From Pseudobutyrivibrio ruminis HUN009 (lineage in GTDB: Bacteria; Bacillota; Clostridia; Lachnospirales; Lachnospiraceae): a stretch of 64,000 nt of DNA. A program made the translations under genes and the position numbers. Shown one piece after another: positions 7,903 to 17,423 of the stretch. Location: NCBI RefSeq assembly GCF_000703005.1, contig NZ_JNLH01000001.1:1853001-1917000 (forward strand), given 5' to 3'. Below the pieces are notes generated by a model. The model was not told where the DNA came from, did not search any database, and saw nothing but the letters and a program-made list of their open reading frames with translations. Every line of letters starts with the position of its first letter. Position 1 is the stretch's first letter.

Positions 7903-8784
7903 GTGAATACAAGTATTATTTTCCCTAATTTGCATATTACATTGGATAATGTTGGAAAAGGATTCTATATTGGATCCTTTTTCATTGCTTTTTACGGAGT
8001 TATTATCGCAATTGGTATGCTGGTTGGGGTAGGTTTTATTTTAAAAGAAGCAAAGAGAGTTGGATTTGATGAGGATTCATTCTTAGATATATGCATAATC
8101 ACTATCATTGTTGGCGTTATTGGTGCTCGCCTGTACTATGTTATATTTGCATGGGATTACTACAAAGACAATCCTATTAGTGCTCTTAACATCAGGCAGG
8201 GTGGTCTTGCTATTTATGGCGGTGTGCTTGCTGGTATAGCATGTGTGTACATACTTTCCAAAAGAAAAAAGCTTGATTTTCTTAAGGTGATGGATGTTGC
8301 TATATTTGGTGTAATCATTGGCCAAATCTTTGGTAGATGGGGCAATTTCTTTAACAGAGAAGTATTTGGACAGTATACAGACGGCTTGTTTGCAATGTTA
8401 CTTCCTATTGATGCTATTCGTTCTCAGAGTGATGTTACAGCTGAAATGCTTGCAAATCTTGTGCAGATTGATGGTGTTACTTATATTAGTGTTCATCCTA
8501 CATTCTTGTATGAATCGCTATGGAATCTTGGACTTTTGATATTCTTGCTTCTTACCAGAAAAAAGAAGACATTTAATGGATATGTTTTCTTTACCTATTT
8601 GATCGTGTATGGCGCTGGCCGCTTCTGGATAGAAGGAGTTAGGACAGATCAGCTGAAGCTTTGGGGAACAAATCTTGCGGTATCTCAGTTGATAGCTGGT
8701 GCATGTATTGTTATTGGCAGTGGATTATTTATTTACTATAAAAAGAATCATCCACTTTCCACCCCAAAGGAGTTAAATTCATAA
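7903..8784 (+). CDS. lgt: Prolipoprotein diacylglyceryl transferase
   Basis: Lgt adds the diacylglyceryl group from phosphatidylglycerol to the lipobox cysteine of prelipoproteins in the cytoplasmic membrane. The 293-residue protein has about seven membrane segments. The Lgt signature appears as GRWGNFFNREVFG (about 145-157), preceded by the RQGGLAIYGG block near 98-107 that carries the essential arginine. The start is GTG, preceded by CAGGGAGAA. Several predicted lipoproteins in this window (27349, 41359, 44100) would be substrates. A terminator follows. Confidence 0.96.
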   Translation: MNTSIIFPNLHITLDNVGKGFYIGSFFIAFYGVIIAIGMLVGVGFILKEAKRVGFDEDSFLDICIITIIVGVIGARLYYVIFAWDYYKDNPISALNIRQGGLAIYGGVLAGIACVYILSKRKKLDFLKVMDVAIFGVIIGQIFGRWGNFFNREVFGQYTDGLFAMLLPIDAIRSQSDVTAEMLANLVQIDGVTYISVHPTFLYESLWNLGLLIFLLLTRKKKTFNGYVFFTYLIVYGAGRFWIEGVRTDQLKLWGTNLAVSQLIAGACIVIGSGLFIYYKKNHPLSTPKELNS

Positions 8785-8801
8785 TAAATTGTATTTTTTT
8801 T

Positions 8802-8833
8802 AAGACATTGGAGTTTCCAATGTCTTTTTTTGT
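8802..8833 (+). terminator. Terminator after lgt
   Basis: The perfect 11-bp stem AAGACATTGGA/TCCAATGTCTT (8802-8812 with 8816-8826) ends in a T-run. Confidence 0.93.
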
Positions 8834-8933
8834 GCCATTTTTTATAAAAATATGCACTTTTTGTGGTCTGACCCTCCACTTCATACCACATATAGAAAAT
8901 GCCGAAAAACATTGATTTTTCACGGTTTTTGGG

Positions 8934-9013
8934 TTGCGCAATGAAGGAAAATAGTATAAAATGTATTTAAAAGTGGAGGAAAGTGGAAGAAAAGTGTCAC
9001 AAAGTGGTGGAAA
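8934..9013 (+). promoter_or_regulatory. mraZ promoter and MraZ operator repeats
   Basis: A -10 box TATAAA (8955-8960, with a TTGCGC upstream at 8934 and a short 15-bp spacer) is followed by four GTGG-like repeats starting at 8973, 8983, 8994 and 9004, spaced 10-11 bp: GTGGAGGAAA, GTGGAAGAAA, GTGTCACAA and GTGGTGGAAA. MraZ is known to bind direct repeats of this type upstream of its own gene, so this is a probable autoregulatory operator. Confidence 0.75.
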
Positions 9014-9028
9014 GGAGGAACGGCTTTC

Positions 9029-9460
9029 ATGTTCATGGGTGAATACAGTCACAATATAGACGCCAAGAATCGTCTTATTATGCCTGCAAAGTTTCGTGAA
9101 CAGTTAGGAGAGCACTTCGTAGCCACCAAAGGACTTGATGGATGCTTATTCGTTTATCCTATGAGCGAATGGAAAACCATCGAAGAAAAATTTAGAGAGA
9201 TTCCACTTACCACCAAAGATGCTAGAAAGTTCTCTCGTTTCTTCTTTGCAGGAGCGGCAGAATGCGATATCGACAAACAGGGAAGAGTTCTTATTCCTGG
9301 TAACCTTAAGGAATACGCAGGAATTGATAAGGAAGTTGTTTCTGTTGGTGTCTTGAACAGAATTGAAATCTGGTCTAAGGAGAGATGGACAGATGAAGGC
9401 ACCTACGATGATATGGATGAGATAGCAGAACACATGGCTGAGCTTGGCCTTGGAATTTAG
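9029..9460 (+). CDS. mraZ: Division/cell-wall cluster transcriptional regulator MraZ
   Basis: This 143-residue protein carries two AbrB-like swapped-hairpin repeats (about 5-47, MGEYSHNIDAKNRLIMPAKF, and about 77-120, AECDIDKQGRVLIP). MraZ forms a ring-shaped DNA-binding oligomer that controls its own operon. It is the first gene of the dcw cluster, as usual, with repeats of its target just upstream. The start follows AAAGGAGG. The stop is seven bases from the rsmH start. Confidence 0.97.
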   Translation: MFMGEYSHNIDAKNRLIMPAKFREQLGEHFVATKGLDGCLFVYPMSEWKTIEEKFREIPLTTKDARKFSRFFFAGAAECDIDKQGRVLIPGNLKEYAGIDKEVVSVGVLNRIEIWSKERWTDEGTYDDMDEIAEHMAELGLGI

Positions 9461-9467
9461 GAGTCAA

Positions 9468-10409
9468 ATGGAATTTAATCATTATTCAGTTCTCTTAAAT
9501 GAGACAATTGATAATTTGAATATTAAGCCTGACGGAATCTACGTTGACGGAACACTGGGAGGCGGTGGTCATTCTTATGAAATAGCAAAGCGTCTTACCA
9601 CAGGTCATCTTTATGGATTTGATCAGGATACAGATGCTTTAGCAGCTGCTGGTGAAAGACTTAAAGAGTTTGGTGATAAAGTTACAAGAATTCACAGCAA
9701 CTATGAATTCATGAAAGAAAAGCTACTGGAGCAGGGCGTCACTAAAGTAGATGGAATCATGCTTGATCTTGGAGTATCAAGCTTCCAGCTAGATGAAGCA
9801 GATAGAGGCTTCACATATAGAGTTGATGATGCACCACTTGATATGAGGATGGACAAAGATAATCCTATGACGGCAGCTGATATAGTAAATACTTATTCAG
9901 CTGAGGATTTGACTAGAGTCCTGTTTACATACGGCGAGGAAAAATTTTCCAAGCAAATTGTTAAAAACATTATTAAACAGCGAGAAATCGCACCAATACT
10001 TACAGCCGGACAGTTAAATAAAATAATAGCTGAAAGTATTCCGAAGAAAGCTCAGGTAGGTCAGGGACATCCTTCTAAAAGAACCTACCAGGCGCTTCGA
10101 ATTGAGCTCAACAGAGAGCTGACAGTTTTGGAAGACCACATCGATGACATGATCGATTTGCTTAATCCAGGTGGAAGGTTATGTATCATTACTTTCCATT
10201 CATTGGAAGATAGAATCACGAAAGTGGCATTTAAAAGAAATGAAGACCCATGCACATGTCCAAAGGATTTTCCTGTTTGTGTATGTGGTAAGAAATCAAA
10301 AGGTAAGGTGGTTACGAGAAAGCCAATCTTGCCTAGTGAGAAGGAGCTGGAAGAAAATTCCAGATCAAAGAGCGCAAAGCTCAGGGTTTTTGAGAAAAAA
10401 GATAGCTAA
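9468..10409 (+). CDS. rsmH: 16S rRNA (cytosine(1402)-N(4))-methyltransferase
   Basis: RsmH (MraW) methylates N4 of C1402 in the ribosomal P site using S-adenosylmethionine. The SAM-binding motif VDGTLGGGGHS lies near residue 27-37; LDLGVSSFQLD, DMRMD and FHSLEDRI follow in family order. I place the start at 9468, giving 313 residues (the usual length) with AGGAG four bases upstream; an in-frame upstream start at 9444 would overlap mraZ and lacks a ribosome site. It is the second gene of the dcw operon. Confidence 0.96.
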   Translation: MEFNHYSVLLNETIDNLNIKPDGIYVDGTLGGGGHSYEIAKRLTTGHLYGFDQDTDALAAAGERLKEFGDKVTRIHSNYEFMKEKLLEQGVTKVDGIMLDLGVSSFQLDEADRGFTYRVDDAPLDMRMDKDNPMTAADIVNTYSAEDLTRVLFTYGEEKFSKQIVKNIIKQREIAPILTAGQLNKIIAESIPKKAQVGQGHPSKRTYQALRIELNRELTVLEDHIDDMIDLLNPGGRLCIITFHSLEDRITKVAFKRNEDPCTCPKDFPVCVCGKKSKGKVVTRKPILPSEKELEENSRSKSAKLRVFEKKDS

Positions 10410-10473
10410 TCGGATAAGACAATAGTAATGGGGAATAATGCTAGTTTTAATTGCAAGAATGAGGAGTTAGAGA

Positions 10474-10971
10474 ATGCAACAGTTACAGACATATTATTAC
10501 AACCAGGGAAATGCAGTACGCAAGGAAGTTGATCCTTACGCACAGCCATATCGTCCAGTTCGTGTTTTACCTACAAGAGAACAGCGCGAGCGTGAGAAGC
10601 GCGAGGATGCTATTCGCCGTCAGAAGATTACAGACAGAAAGCGCGCAGCTGCACTTAGAAAGAACAGATTATTAACTGGTTATATGATTGTAGCAGTTAT
10701 GTTGACATGCGTTATGCTTGTTGGTTATGTAGCATTACAGACAAACGTTACAACTAGAATGAGCAGAATCGCAGATTTGGAAAATGAGCTTTCTACTTTA
10801 AATGCTGATAACAGCGCAGCAGAAAGCAGAATTGCAACTACTACCAACCTTACAGATATTAAGGATAAAGCCATAAATGACCTTGGTATGGTGTATGCAA
10901 CTAGCGGCCAAATAGTGTATTATAGTGTAGATGGTTCAGACTACATGTCACAGTACCAGGATATTCCATAA
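10474..10971 (+). CDS. ftsL: FtsL-like septum protein
   Basis: This 165-residue bitopic protein has a basic cytoplasmic N-terminus (to about 67), one membrane helix (about 68-89, TGYMIVAVMLTCVMLVGYVAL) and an extracytoplasmic coiled coil (about 95-125) ending in a short conserved-looking LGMVYATSGQIVYY block. Topology and position between rsmH and the class B PBP match FtsL, which bridges DivIB/FtsQ and DivIC in the divisome. Sequence conservation in FtsL is low, so the call rests mainly on context. The cytoplasmic extension is longer than in Bacillus. Confidence 0.8.
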   Translation: MQQLQTYYYNQGNAVRKEVDPYAQPYRPVRVLPTREQREREKREDAIRRQKITDRKRAAALRKNRLLTGYMIVAVMLTCVMLVGYVALQTNVTTRMSRIADLENELSTLNADNSAAESRIATTTNLTDIKDKAINDLGMVYATSGQIVYYSVDGSDYMSQYQDIP

Positions 10972-10986
10972 GAATAGAGATACAAA

Positions 10987-13020
10987 ATGGCTGAGAATAA
11001 AAGACGAAGAATAAAACCGAATAATAAAATTTTAAAAAGAATGCAACGCAAGCTCTGGGTAGTATTTGGAATTGTTTGTATTCTTTTTGTCGTTCTGATA
11101 GGCAGAGTAATGTACATTCAGCACACCAGTGGTGATAAATACGAAAAGATTGTACTTGCTCAACAAGATTACGATAGTACAACCATTCCTTTTCAGAGAG
11201 GCAATATCATTGATGCTAGAGGAACAGTTCTTGCTACAAGCGTAGATGTTTACAATGTAATTTTGGATTGTAAGGTTCTTAATGCAAATGAAGACGCTAT
11301 CAGCACTACAATCAGTGCAATCACAGAATGTTTTGATGAGATAGATGCTGACACAATCAAAACACAGCTTTCAGACAATCCAACATCTCAATATTATATT
11401 CTTGCCAAGAAAGTTTCATATGAAGAGATGGCAGCTTTCGAAGAACTTAAAACAACAGAATCCTACAAAGGTAAGGTTTTTGGAATTTGGTTTGAAAAGG
11501 AATATATTAGACAGTATCCATATGGCAGCCTGGCTGCAGCTACAATAGGATATGCCAGCAGCGGTAATGTGGGTGTTATCGGTCTGGAAAATAAATATTC
11601 CAGTGTGCTTAATGGCGTCAACGGTCGTACTTATGGCTATTTAAATTCCGACAGCAACCTTGAACAGACCACAATCGATGCAACAAATGGAAATAACATT
11701 GTTCTTTCTTTGGATGTAAATATCCAGACAATAGTTGAGAAGGCTGTTGAGGATTGGAACAATGAAACAATGACAGCATATAATGCAGAGCACCCTGATG
11801 AGCCAGAATCTTTTGGTTCTAAACACACGGCAGTGCTTGTTATGAATCCTAACAATGGCGAGATTCTTGCCATGGCTCAGTATCCTACATTCGATTTGAA
11901 CAATCCTAGAGATTTGACAGGTTATTATTCAGACGAAGATTTGGAAGTGATGACTACCGATGAAAAGATGGATGCATTGAACCAAATCTGGCAGAATTTC
12001 TGCATTACATATACATACGAGCCAGGTTCTACTTTCAAGCCGTTCACTGTTGCAATGGGACTTGAGACAGGAGCTCTTACAGGAGATGAGACATACTATT
12101 GTGATGGTGGTGAAATGATTACTGGCTATCCAAAACTTGTAAAGTGTGTCGCATATAGAAGCGGTGGACATGGTACACAGACTATTGCTGATGCACTTTC
12201 AAATTCTTGCAACGATGCCTTGATGCAGATGGTTAGAGTTATTGGACCGGAAACATTTGCTGATTATCAATCAATTTTTGGCTTTGGCCAAAAGACAGGT
12301 ATTGACCTTACAGGAGAGGCTAGTACAGCAGGCCTTATTTATAGTGAAGAGGATTTGAATTCTGCAATCAATCTTGCGACAAATTCATTCGGCCAGAACT
12401 TTAATACTACAATGGTGCAGTTGGCAAGTGGCTTTAGTTCACTTATTAATGGTGGATATCTCTATGAGCCTCACCTTGTTACAAAGATTACCGACCCTAA
12501 CGGTAATACAGTAGAAGAAGTTGAACCTACTATTTTAAAGAGAACCATTTCAGAGGAGACTGGAGATCTTCTTAAAAGCTACCTTGAGTATGTAGTTTCT
12601 GATGGTACAGGAAAGACAGCTGGTGTTGATGGATATAGAATTGGTGGTAAAACAGGTACTGCCGAGAAACTTCCTCGTGGAAATCATAAATATTTAGTTT
12701 CATTTATAGGCTTCGCACCTGCTGATAATCCACAGGTTGTAGTTTATGTAATTGTTGATGAACCTGGCGTTGGTGCTGTTGGTAATAATCAGGCCCACAG
12801 TAGTTTCGCTCAGCAGATTTGTCATAATATATTTGAACAGATTCTTCCGTACATGGGAATCGAATCTTCTTTGACAGAGGAAGAGGAAGCTGCGGCTGCA
12901 GCTAGTCTTACTGAGGCAGCTCAGGCAACAGAAGACGAAGGTGGAACAGAGGATACACCTGAAGGCTCAGAATCCACAGCAGATCCTTCTGAGACTCCTG
13001 AAGTCGAAGAGGAAGAATAG
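10987..13020 (+). CDS. Class B penicillin-binding protein (FtsI/SpoVD type)
   Basis: This septal transpeptidase cross-links peptidoglycan together with FtsW. The 677-residue protein has an N-terminal membrane anchor (about 23-43), a PBP dimerisation domain (about 60-230) and a transpeptidase domain with all three active-site motifs: S348-T-F-K, S407-C-N409 and K555-T-G. After about residue 625 there is a Glu/Ala/Thr-rich acidic tail and no PASTA domain, unlike SpoVD and PBP2x. That favours a vegetative FtsI role in a non-sporulating cell, but the two subfamilies cannot be separated by eye. It starts 15 bases after the ftsL-like gene. Confidence 0.93.
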   Translation: MAENKRRRIKPNNKILKRMQRKLWVVFGIVCILFVVLIGRVMYIQHTSGDKYEKIVLAQQDYDSTTIPFQRGNIIDARGTVLATSVDVYNVILDCKVLNANEDAISTTISAITECFDEIDADTIKTQLSDNPTSQYYILAKKVSYEEMAAFEELKTTESYKGKVFGIWFEKEYIRQYPYGSLAAATIGYASSGNVGVIGLENKYSSVLNGVNGRTYGYLNSDSNLEQTTIDATNGNNIVLSLDVNIQTIVEKAVEDWNNETMTAYNAEHPDEPESFGSKHTAVLVMNPNNGEILAMAQYPTFDLNNPRDLTGYYSDEDLEVMTTDEKMDALNQIWQNFCITYTYEPGSTFKPFTVAMGLETGALTGDETYYCDGGEMITGYPKLVKCVAYRSGGHGTQTIADALSNSCNDALMQMVRVIGPETFADYQSIFGFGQKTGIDLTGEASTAGLIYSEEDLNSAINLATNSFGQNFNTTMVQLASGFSSLINGGYLYEPHLVTKITDPNGNTVEEVEPTILKRTISEETGDLLKSYLEYVVSDGTGKTAGVDGYRIGGKTGTAEKLPRGNHKYLVSFIGFAPADNPQVVVYVIVDEPGVGAVGNNQAHSSFAQQICHNIFEQILPYMGIESSLTEEEEAAAAASLTEAAQATEDEGGTEDTPEGSESTADPSETPEVEEEE

Positions 13021-13063
13021 AGATTTATTAGAGAATTATAAGTTAGAGAATTGGAGTTTTATT

Positions 13064-14011
13064 ATGTTAGAAGTTTTTTTACCAATGTTGGTATCTTTTA
13101 TTATTGTGCTTATTTTAGGACCAATATGCATACCTGTTTTAAGACGTCTCAAGATGGGAAACACTGAGAGAGAGTATATCAAAGAGCACAAGGTAAAAAA
13201 TGGAACACCTTCTATGGGTGGAATAATGATTCTTATTGCATTTGCGATTGTTGGCCTTTATTTTGCACCAAAGGCACCTCATATTTATCCAATTGTATTG
13301 TTGACATTAGGCTTTGGTGTTTTAGGTTTTGTTGATGATTTGTTAAAGGCTCTCAAGAAAAGCTCAGACGGCTTAAAGGCTTGGCAGAAAATGCTTGGTC
13401 AGATTGGTCTTACAATTGGCTTTGCTGTATATATGGTTAAGTTTTCAGATGTATCGCTTGAACTTAGAATTCCTGTTACAGGAGCATTCGTTGATATTAG
13501 TTGGCTTGCAGTAGCGCTTCTGTTTCTTGCAGTTCTTGGTACAGTAAACGGTGCTAACTTTACAGATGGTATGGACGGCCTTGCTACTTCTGTAACTCTT
13601 GCAATTGCAGCATTTTTTGGTGTTGCATCTATTCAGCTTTATTCAGATATTACTCCAGCAATTGCGGCTATGATTGGAGCTTTGTTTGGATTTTTAATGT
13701 TTAATGTTCATCCAGCGAAAATTTTTATGGGCGACACAGGCTCTTTAGCACTTGGTGCTTTTGTTGTTAGTTGCGCATATATGCTTCAGATGCCTATATT
13801 TATTATTATTGTTGCTATTATCTACTTAGTAGAAGTTCTATCAGTAATTTTACAGGTAGGTTATTTCAAACTTACCCATGGTAAACGAATCTTCAGAATG
13901 GCACCAATTCATCATCACTATGAATTAGGTGGCTGGTCAGAGGTAAAGGTAGTTGCAGTATTTACTACAGTTACTATTTTCTTATGCGTACTTGCATACT
14001 ACATGGTCTAA
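13064..14011 (+). CDS. mraY: Phospho-N-acetylmuramoyl-pentapeptide transferase
   Basis: MraY moves phospho-MurNAc-pentapeptide from UDP to undecaprenyl phosphate, making lipid I at the inner membrane face. It has about ten membrane segments and 315 residues from the ATG at 13064, which has TTGGAG upstream; a longer frame from 12941 would overlap the PBP gene and is rejected. The signatures GTPSMGG (about 46-52), FVDDLLK (about 89-95), NFTDGMDGL and the C-terminal PIHHHYELGGWSE are intact. The lipid II glycosyltransferase gene murG is not adjacent. Confidence 0.97.
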   Translation: MLEVFLPMLVSFIIVLILGPICIPVLRRLKMGNTEREYIKEHKVKNGTPSMGGIMILIAFAIVGLYFAPKAPHIYPIVLLTLGFGVLGFVDDLLKALKKSSDGLKAWQKMLGQIGLTIGFAVYMVKFSDVSLELRIPVTGAFVDISWLAVALLFLAVLGTVNGANFTDGMDGLATSVTLAIAAFFGVASIQLYSDITPAIAAMIGALFGFLMFNVHPAKIFMGDTGSLALGAFVVSCAYMLQMPIFIIIVAIIYLVEVLSVILQVGYFKLTHGKRIFRMAPIHHHYELGGWSEVKVVAVFTTVTIFLCVLAYYMV

Positions 14012-14029
14012 AGGGATGGGGAAGAGTTT

Positions 14030-15187
14030 ATGGTAAGAGATCAAGAGCTGGCGGCTTCTAGAAAAGAAGCAAAACGGCGTAAGAAAATAAAAAAGCTATT
14101 AAACTTTGACTATACGCTTTTATTAATCATAATATTCATCCTTGCACTTGGACTTGTTATGCTTTACAGCACTTCAGCTTATGCTGCATCTTTGAAAAAG
14201 GGTGATTCAGCATATTATCTTAAGCGTCAGATGTTTGCATCTGGCCTTGGATTTGTGGGTATGTTTTTTTCTACAAAGATAGATTACCGCAGATGGTCTC
14301 ATTTAGTTTGGCCATTCTATATTGGTTCAATGGTACTTTGTGTCATGGTTATATTTGTAGGTACAACCATTAACGGTCAGGCTCGTTGGCTTAGCATTGG
14401 TGGAATAACAATTCAGCCTTCAGAGATTGCAAAGGTTGCAGTTATTTTGCTTTTAGCCAATGTTATAGATAGAGCACCGAAGGCTCAAAGGTCATTCGAA
14501 GGTTCCATCAAGACAATGTGTCTTGTCCTTCCTATCTTTGCAGTAGTTGCTTATAACAACCTTTCTACAGCGATTATCATTATGGGTATCGCATTTATAA
14601 TGGTATTTATTGCTTCTCCAAAGTTTTGGTATTTCTTTGGAGCCGCTGCAGGTGGAGTTTTACTTATTATTTTATATATTTCGTTAGCAAGTTATCGTTC
14701 TGATCGTGTTGCTACATGGCTTCATCCTGAAGATTATGTTACTGGTTCTGGCTTCCAGACACTTCAGGGACTTTATGCTATTGGTAGTGGCGGTCTTTTT
14801 GGTAAGGGCTTGGGAGAGAGTATGCAAAAGTACATCGTTCCTGAGGCTCAAAACGATATGATTTTTTCTATCATTTGCGAAGAGCTAGGCGTATTTGGAG
14901 CAGTTTGTATCATTCTTCTTTATATTTTGCTCCTTTACAGACTTTTATATATTGCCAATCATTCAAAGGACATGTTTGGTTCCTATATCTGTATTGGTAT
15001 TATGAGTCATATTGCTCTTCAGGTTATTTTAAATCTTGCCGTTGTTACAAATTCAATACCTAACACAGGTGTTATTTTGCCTTTGATTAGTTATGGTGGT
15101 ACATCGGTAGCTATACTTTTAACTGAGTTAGGTTTGGCGCTTAGCGTATCAAAGAATATGGAATTCGAAGGTGATGAAGATGTCTAG
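14030..15187 (+). CDS. ftsW: Septal peptidoglycan glycosyltransferase FtsW
   Basis: This is a SEDS-family polymerase of 385 residues with about ten membrane helices. Family features are LMLYSTSAY (near 43), NGQARWLSIGGITIQPSEIAK (near 120, shown by its key W and PSE), the large extracytoplasmic loop with TWLHPEDYVTGSGFQ, and the terminal LPLISYGGTS. It polymerises glycan strands with the class B PBP encoded two genes upstream. It overlaps the divIB gene by eight bases. Confidence 0.95.
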   Translation: MVRDQELAASRKEAKRRKKIKKLLNFDYTLLLIIIFILALGLVMLYSTSAYAASLKKGDSAYYLKRQMFASGLGFVGMFFSTKIDYRRWSHLVWPFYIGSMVLCVMVIFVGTTINGQARWLSIGGITIQPSEIAKVAVILLLANVIDRAPKAQRSFEGSIKTMCLVLPIFAVVAYNNLSTAIIIMGIAFIMVFIASPKFWYFFGAAAGGVLLIILYISLASYRSDRVATWLHPEDYVTGSGFQTLQGLYAIGSGGLFGKGLGESMQKYIVPEAQNDMIFSIICEELGVFGAVCIILLYILLLYRLLYIANHSKDMFGSYICIGIMSHIALQVILNLAVVTNSIPNTGVILPLISYGGTSVAILLTELGLALSVSKNMEFEGDEDV

Positions 15188-15938
15188 ACGCCGTAAAAAA
15201 AGAAAAAGCCATGTATTGGCTATAATAGAAATTTTATTTTCTCTGATATTACTATTAGTGATACTTGGTGTTTTGGCCTATTTCTTATGTCCTTTAACGG
15301 ATGTATCAGTAGAGGGCACTGATTTATATACTTCTGATCAGGTTTCAGAATATATTTTAGATGACAAGTATTCGACTAATACCATATATGCATTTTTGAA
15401 AAACAAGCTGTTTCCAAAGGGTGACGCTGAATTCATTGAGTCATTTGATGTGAAAATAACAGGAATGCACAGTATTACAATCGTTTGCAATGAGAAGCCA
15501 ATCTTGGGTTACATAAGTGAAGAAGATGGCTCATACGTATATTTCAATTATGATGGTTCGATTACAGAGATTAGCGCAAGCTATATTGACCGAGGATATA
15601 TGCAGGTTGAAGGTGTAACTTGCGAAGAACCTGAAGTAGGAATGACTCTCCCTATCGGCGATGACCAAATAGGATATCTTACATCGTTGATTAAGATTCT
15701 TCAAAAAAATGATATTATGCCTAATGTGGTTTCATATGATGAAAATAGCCACATTACGCTTAAATATGATACATACAATATTTCACTGGGAAGTAGCGTT
15801 TACCTGGAAGAGAAGATAGACCGTGCATTAAAGATTCTTCCGCAAATCGAAGGATTGCAGGGTACACTACATCTTGAGAATTACTCAACCCAAAACACAG
15901 ATATTGTATTTGAAAAAGATACTGAGGTGGTCGAATAA
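15180..15938 (+). CDS. divIB: Cell division protein DivIB/FtsQ
   Basis: This bitopic protein has a very basic cytoplasmic tail (RRRKKRKSH), one membrane helix (about 15-40) and a POTRA-like segment starting DVSVEGTDLYTSDQV, then a beta domain. It joins the FtsL/DivIC complex at the septum. I choose the ATG at 15180 because GAAGG lies eight bases upstream; in-frame GTG 15171 and ATG 15174 are too close to that site. The start overlaps the end of ftsW, implying translational coupling. Confidence 0.87.
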   Translation: MSRRRKKRKSHVLAIIEILFSLILLLVILGVLAYFLCPLTDVSVEGTDLYTSDQVSEYILDDKYSTNTIYAFLKNKLFPKGDAEFIESFDVKITGMHSITIVCNEKPILGYISEEDGSYVYFNYDGSITEISASYIDRGYMQVEGVTCEEPEVGMTLPIGDDQIGYLTSLIKILQKNDIMPNVVSYDENSHITLKYDTYNISLGSSVYLEEKIDRALKILPQIEGLQGTLHLENYSTQNTDIVFEKDTEVVE

Positions 15939-15962
15939 AATGCAATTTTTGGTAAAAAACAG

Positions 15963-16013
15963 TTGCGAAATAAGGTGAAAAACTATAATATGTTATTAGT
16001 GTACAAGTATAGT
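15963..16013 (+). promoter_or_regulatory. Candidate promoters of ftsZ
   Basis: The gap of 133 bases before ftsZ is AT-rich and holds TTGCGA (15963-15968) with TATAAT (15984-15989; 15-bp spacer) and a second -10-like TATAGT (16008-16013). A small ACCTC/GAGGT hairpin sits near 16041-16056, before the ribosome site. Spacing of the first pair is short, so this is tentative. Confidence 0.4.
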
Positions 16014-16071
16014 ATGCTTTTTTGGTATTAGAGATTTTCGACCTCCCTTCGAGGTTTAATAAAAGGAGGAT

Positions 16072-17313
16072 ATGGTTTTGATTAACATTACGACTGACGA
16101 GACAGGGGCTCCTGTCAGAATCATTGTTGTTGGTGTCGGCGGAGCTGGCAACAATGCAGTAAAGCGTATGGTTGAAGAGGGTATTGGGGGAGTTGAGTTC
16201 ATTGGAATCAACACTGATAAGCAGGCACTTGATTTATGCAAAGCGCCTACTCTTTTAGCTATAGGTGAGAAGACTACAGGTGGAAAGGGTGCTGGTGCTA
16301 ACCCAGAGGTTGGCATGCGTTCTGCAGAGGAGAGTGCAGAAGATATTTCTGCAGCTATCAAGGGCGCAGATATGGTATTCGTTACTTGTGGTATGGGTGG
16401 CGGCACTGGTACAGGTGCAGCTCCAGTTGTTGCAAAGATTGCAAAGGAGCAGGGTATCCTTACTGTAGGTATCGTTACAAAGCCTTTCCAGTTTGAAGGA
16501 AAGCCGCGTATGAACAATGCCTTAAGTGGTATTGAAAGATTAAAGGAAAATGTTGATACACTTATCGTAATTCCTAACCAGAAGCTTGTTGAAATCACAA
16601 ACAAGAGCATGGGAATTGGCGAAAGCTTCCGTATTGCAGATCAGGTACTTCACCAGTCTGTACAGGGTATCACAGACCTTATCACAAAGAATTCGCTTAT
16701 TAACCTTGACTTCGCTGATGTTCAGACAGTTATGAAGGACAAGGGTCTTGCACATATTGGTATCGGTACTGCAAAGGGTGACGAAAAAGCTCTTGAGGCT
16801 GTTAAGCAGGCTGTTGCTTCACCTCTTCTTGAGACAAGCATTCAGGGTGCTACTGATGTCATCGTCAACATCTGTGGTGATGTTGGACTTAACGACACAT
16901 CAGAGGCTACATCTTATGTTCAGGATATGACTGGTGCTGACGCTAACATCATCCTCGGTGTTACAGAAGATGAAACAATGGATGATGAAGTTACAGTTAC
17001 AGTTATCGCTACTGGACTTGGCGAGCCTAATACAGCTACAACAGGTGCATTCCGCAGCTCAACAGGCATGGTTTATGGTACACAGCCTAGACAGTCAAGC
17101 GCTGACTTACTTGCAGGCATGAGAGGAGCAGCTGCTCCAGCTAGCCAGTCAGGTGTCACAAACACACCTCCTGTAGTTAACAGACCTGTTACACCTACAC
17201 CTGTTGCTACATCTCCAATTCAGCGTCCTACTGCTCCTACTGTACCTACAGAGAGCACTGTACCTGAATTAAACATCAAAATGCCAGACTTCATGAATTC
17301 AATCAAAAAATAA
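16072..17313 (+). CDS. ftsZ: Cell division protein FtsZ
   Basis: This tubulin-like GTPase forms the Z ring. It has 413 residues from the ATG at 16072; a TTG at 16078 has better spacing (eight bases) from the AAAAGGAGGA site and may be the real start. The nucleotide-binding GVGGAGNNAV (about 20-29), the tubulin signature GGGTGTGAAP (about 108-117) and the T7 loop NLDFADV are intact. A Pro/Thr-rich linker (about 345-395) leads to the conserved C-terminal peptide ELNIKMPDFM that binds FtsA/SepF-type partners. It is the last gene of the cluster. Confidence 0.98.
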   Translation: MVLINITTDETGAPVRIIVVGVGGAGNNAVKRMVEEGIGGVEFIGINTDKQALDLCKAPTLLAIGEKTTGGKGAGANPEVGMRSAEESAEDISAAIKGADMVFVTCGMGGGTGTGAAPVVAKIAKEQGILTVGIVTKPFQFEGKPRMNNALSGIERLKENVDTLIVIPNQKLVEITNKSMGIGESFRIADQVLHQSVQGITDLITKNSLINLDFADVQTVMKDKGLAHIGIGTAKGDEKALEAVKQAVASPLLETSIQGATDVIVNICGDVGLNDTSEATSYVQDMTGADANIILGVTEDETMDDEVTVTVIATGLGEPNTATTGAFRSSTGMVYGTQPRQSSADLLAGMRGAAAPASQSGVTNTPPVVNRPVTPTPVATSPIQRPTAPTVPTESTVPELNIKMPDFMNSIKK

Positions 17314-17328
17314 TAATCAAACCTTACA

Positions 17329-17356
17329 GGCACTGCATTTTGCAGTGCCTTTTTTA
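17329..17356 (+). terminator. Terminator after ftsZ
   Basis: The perfect 9-bp stem GGCACTGCA/TGCAGTGCC has a TTT loop and a T-run. Confidence 0.93.
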
Positions 17357-17423
17357 TGCCGCACAATGCAGGAGGCTTTGCTAACAATTTGCTATGGAGG
17401 ATGGAAATTTTTTGTGAAAGGGG

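Noticed and set aside
12941..13063. N-terminal extension of MraY
   Set aside because: It overlaps the PBP gene and adds a charged stretch absent from MraY; ATG 13064 has a ribosome site.
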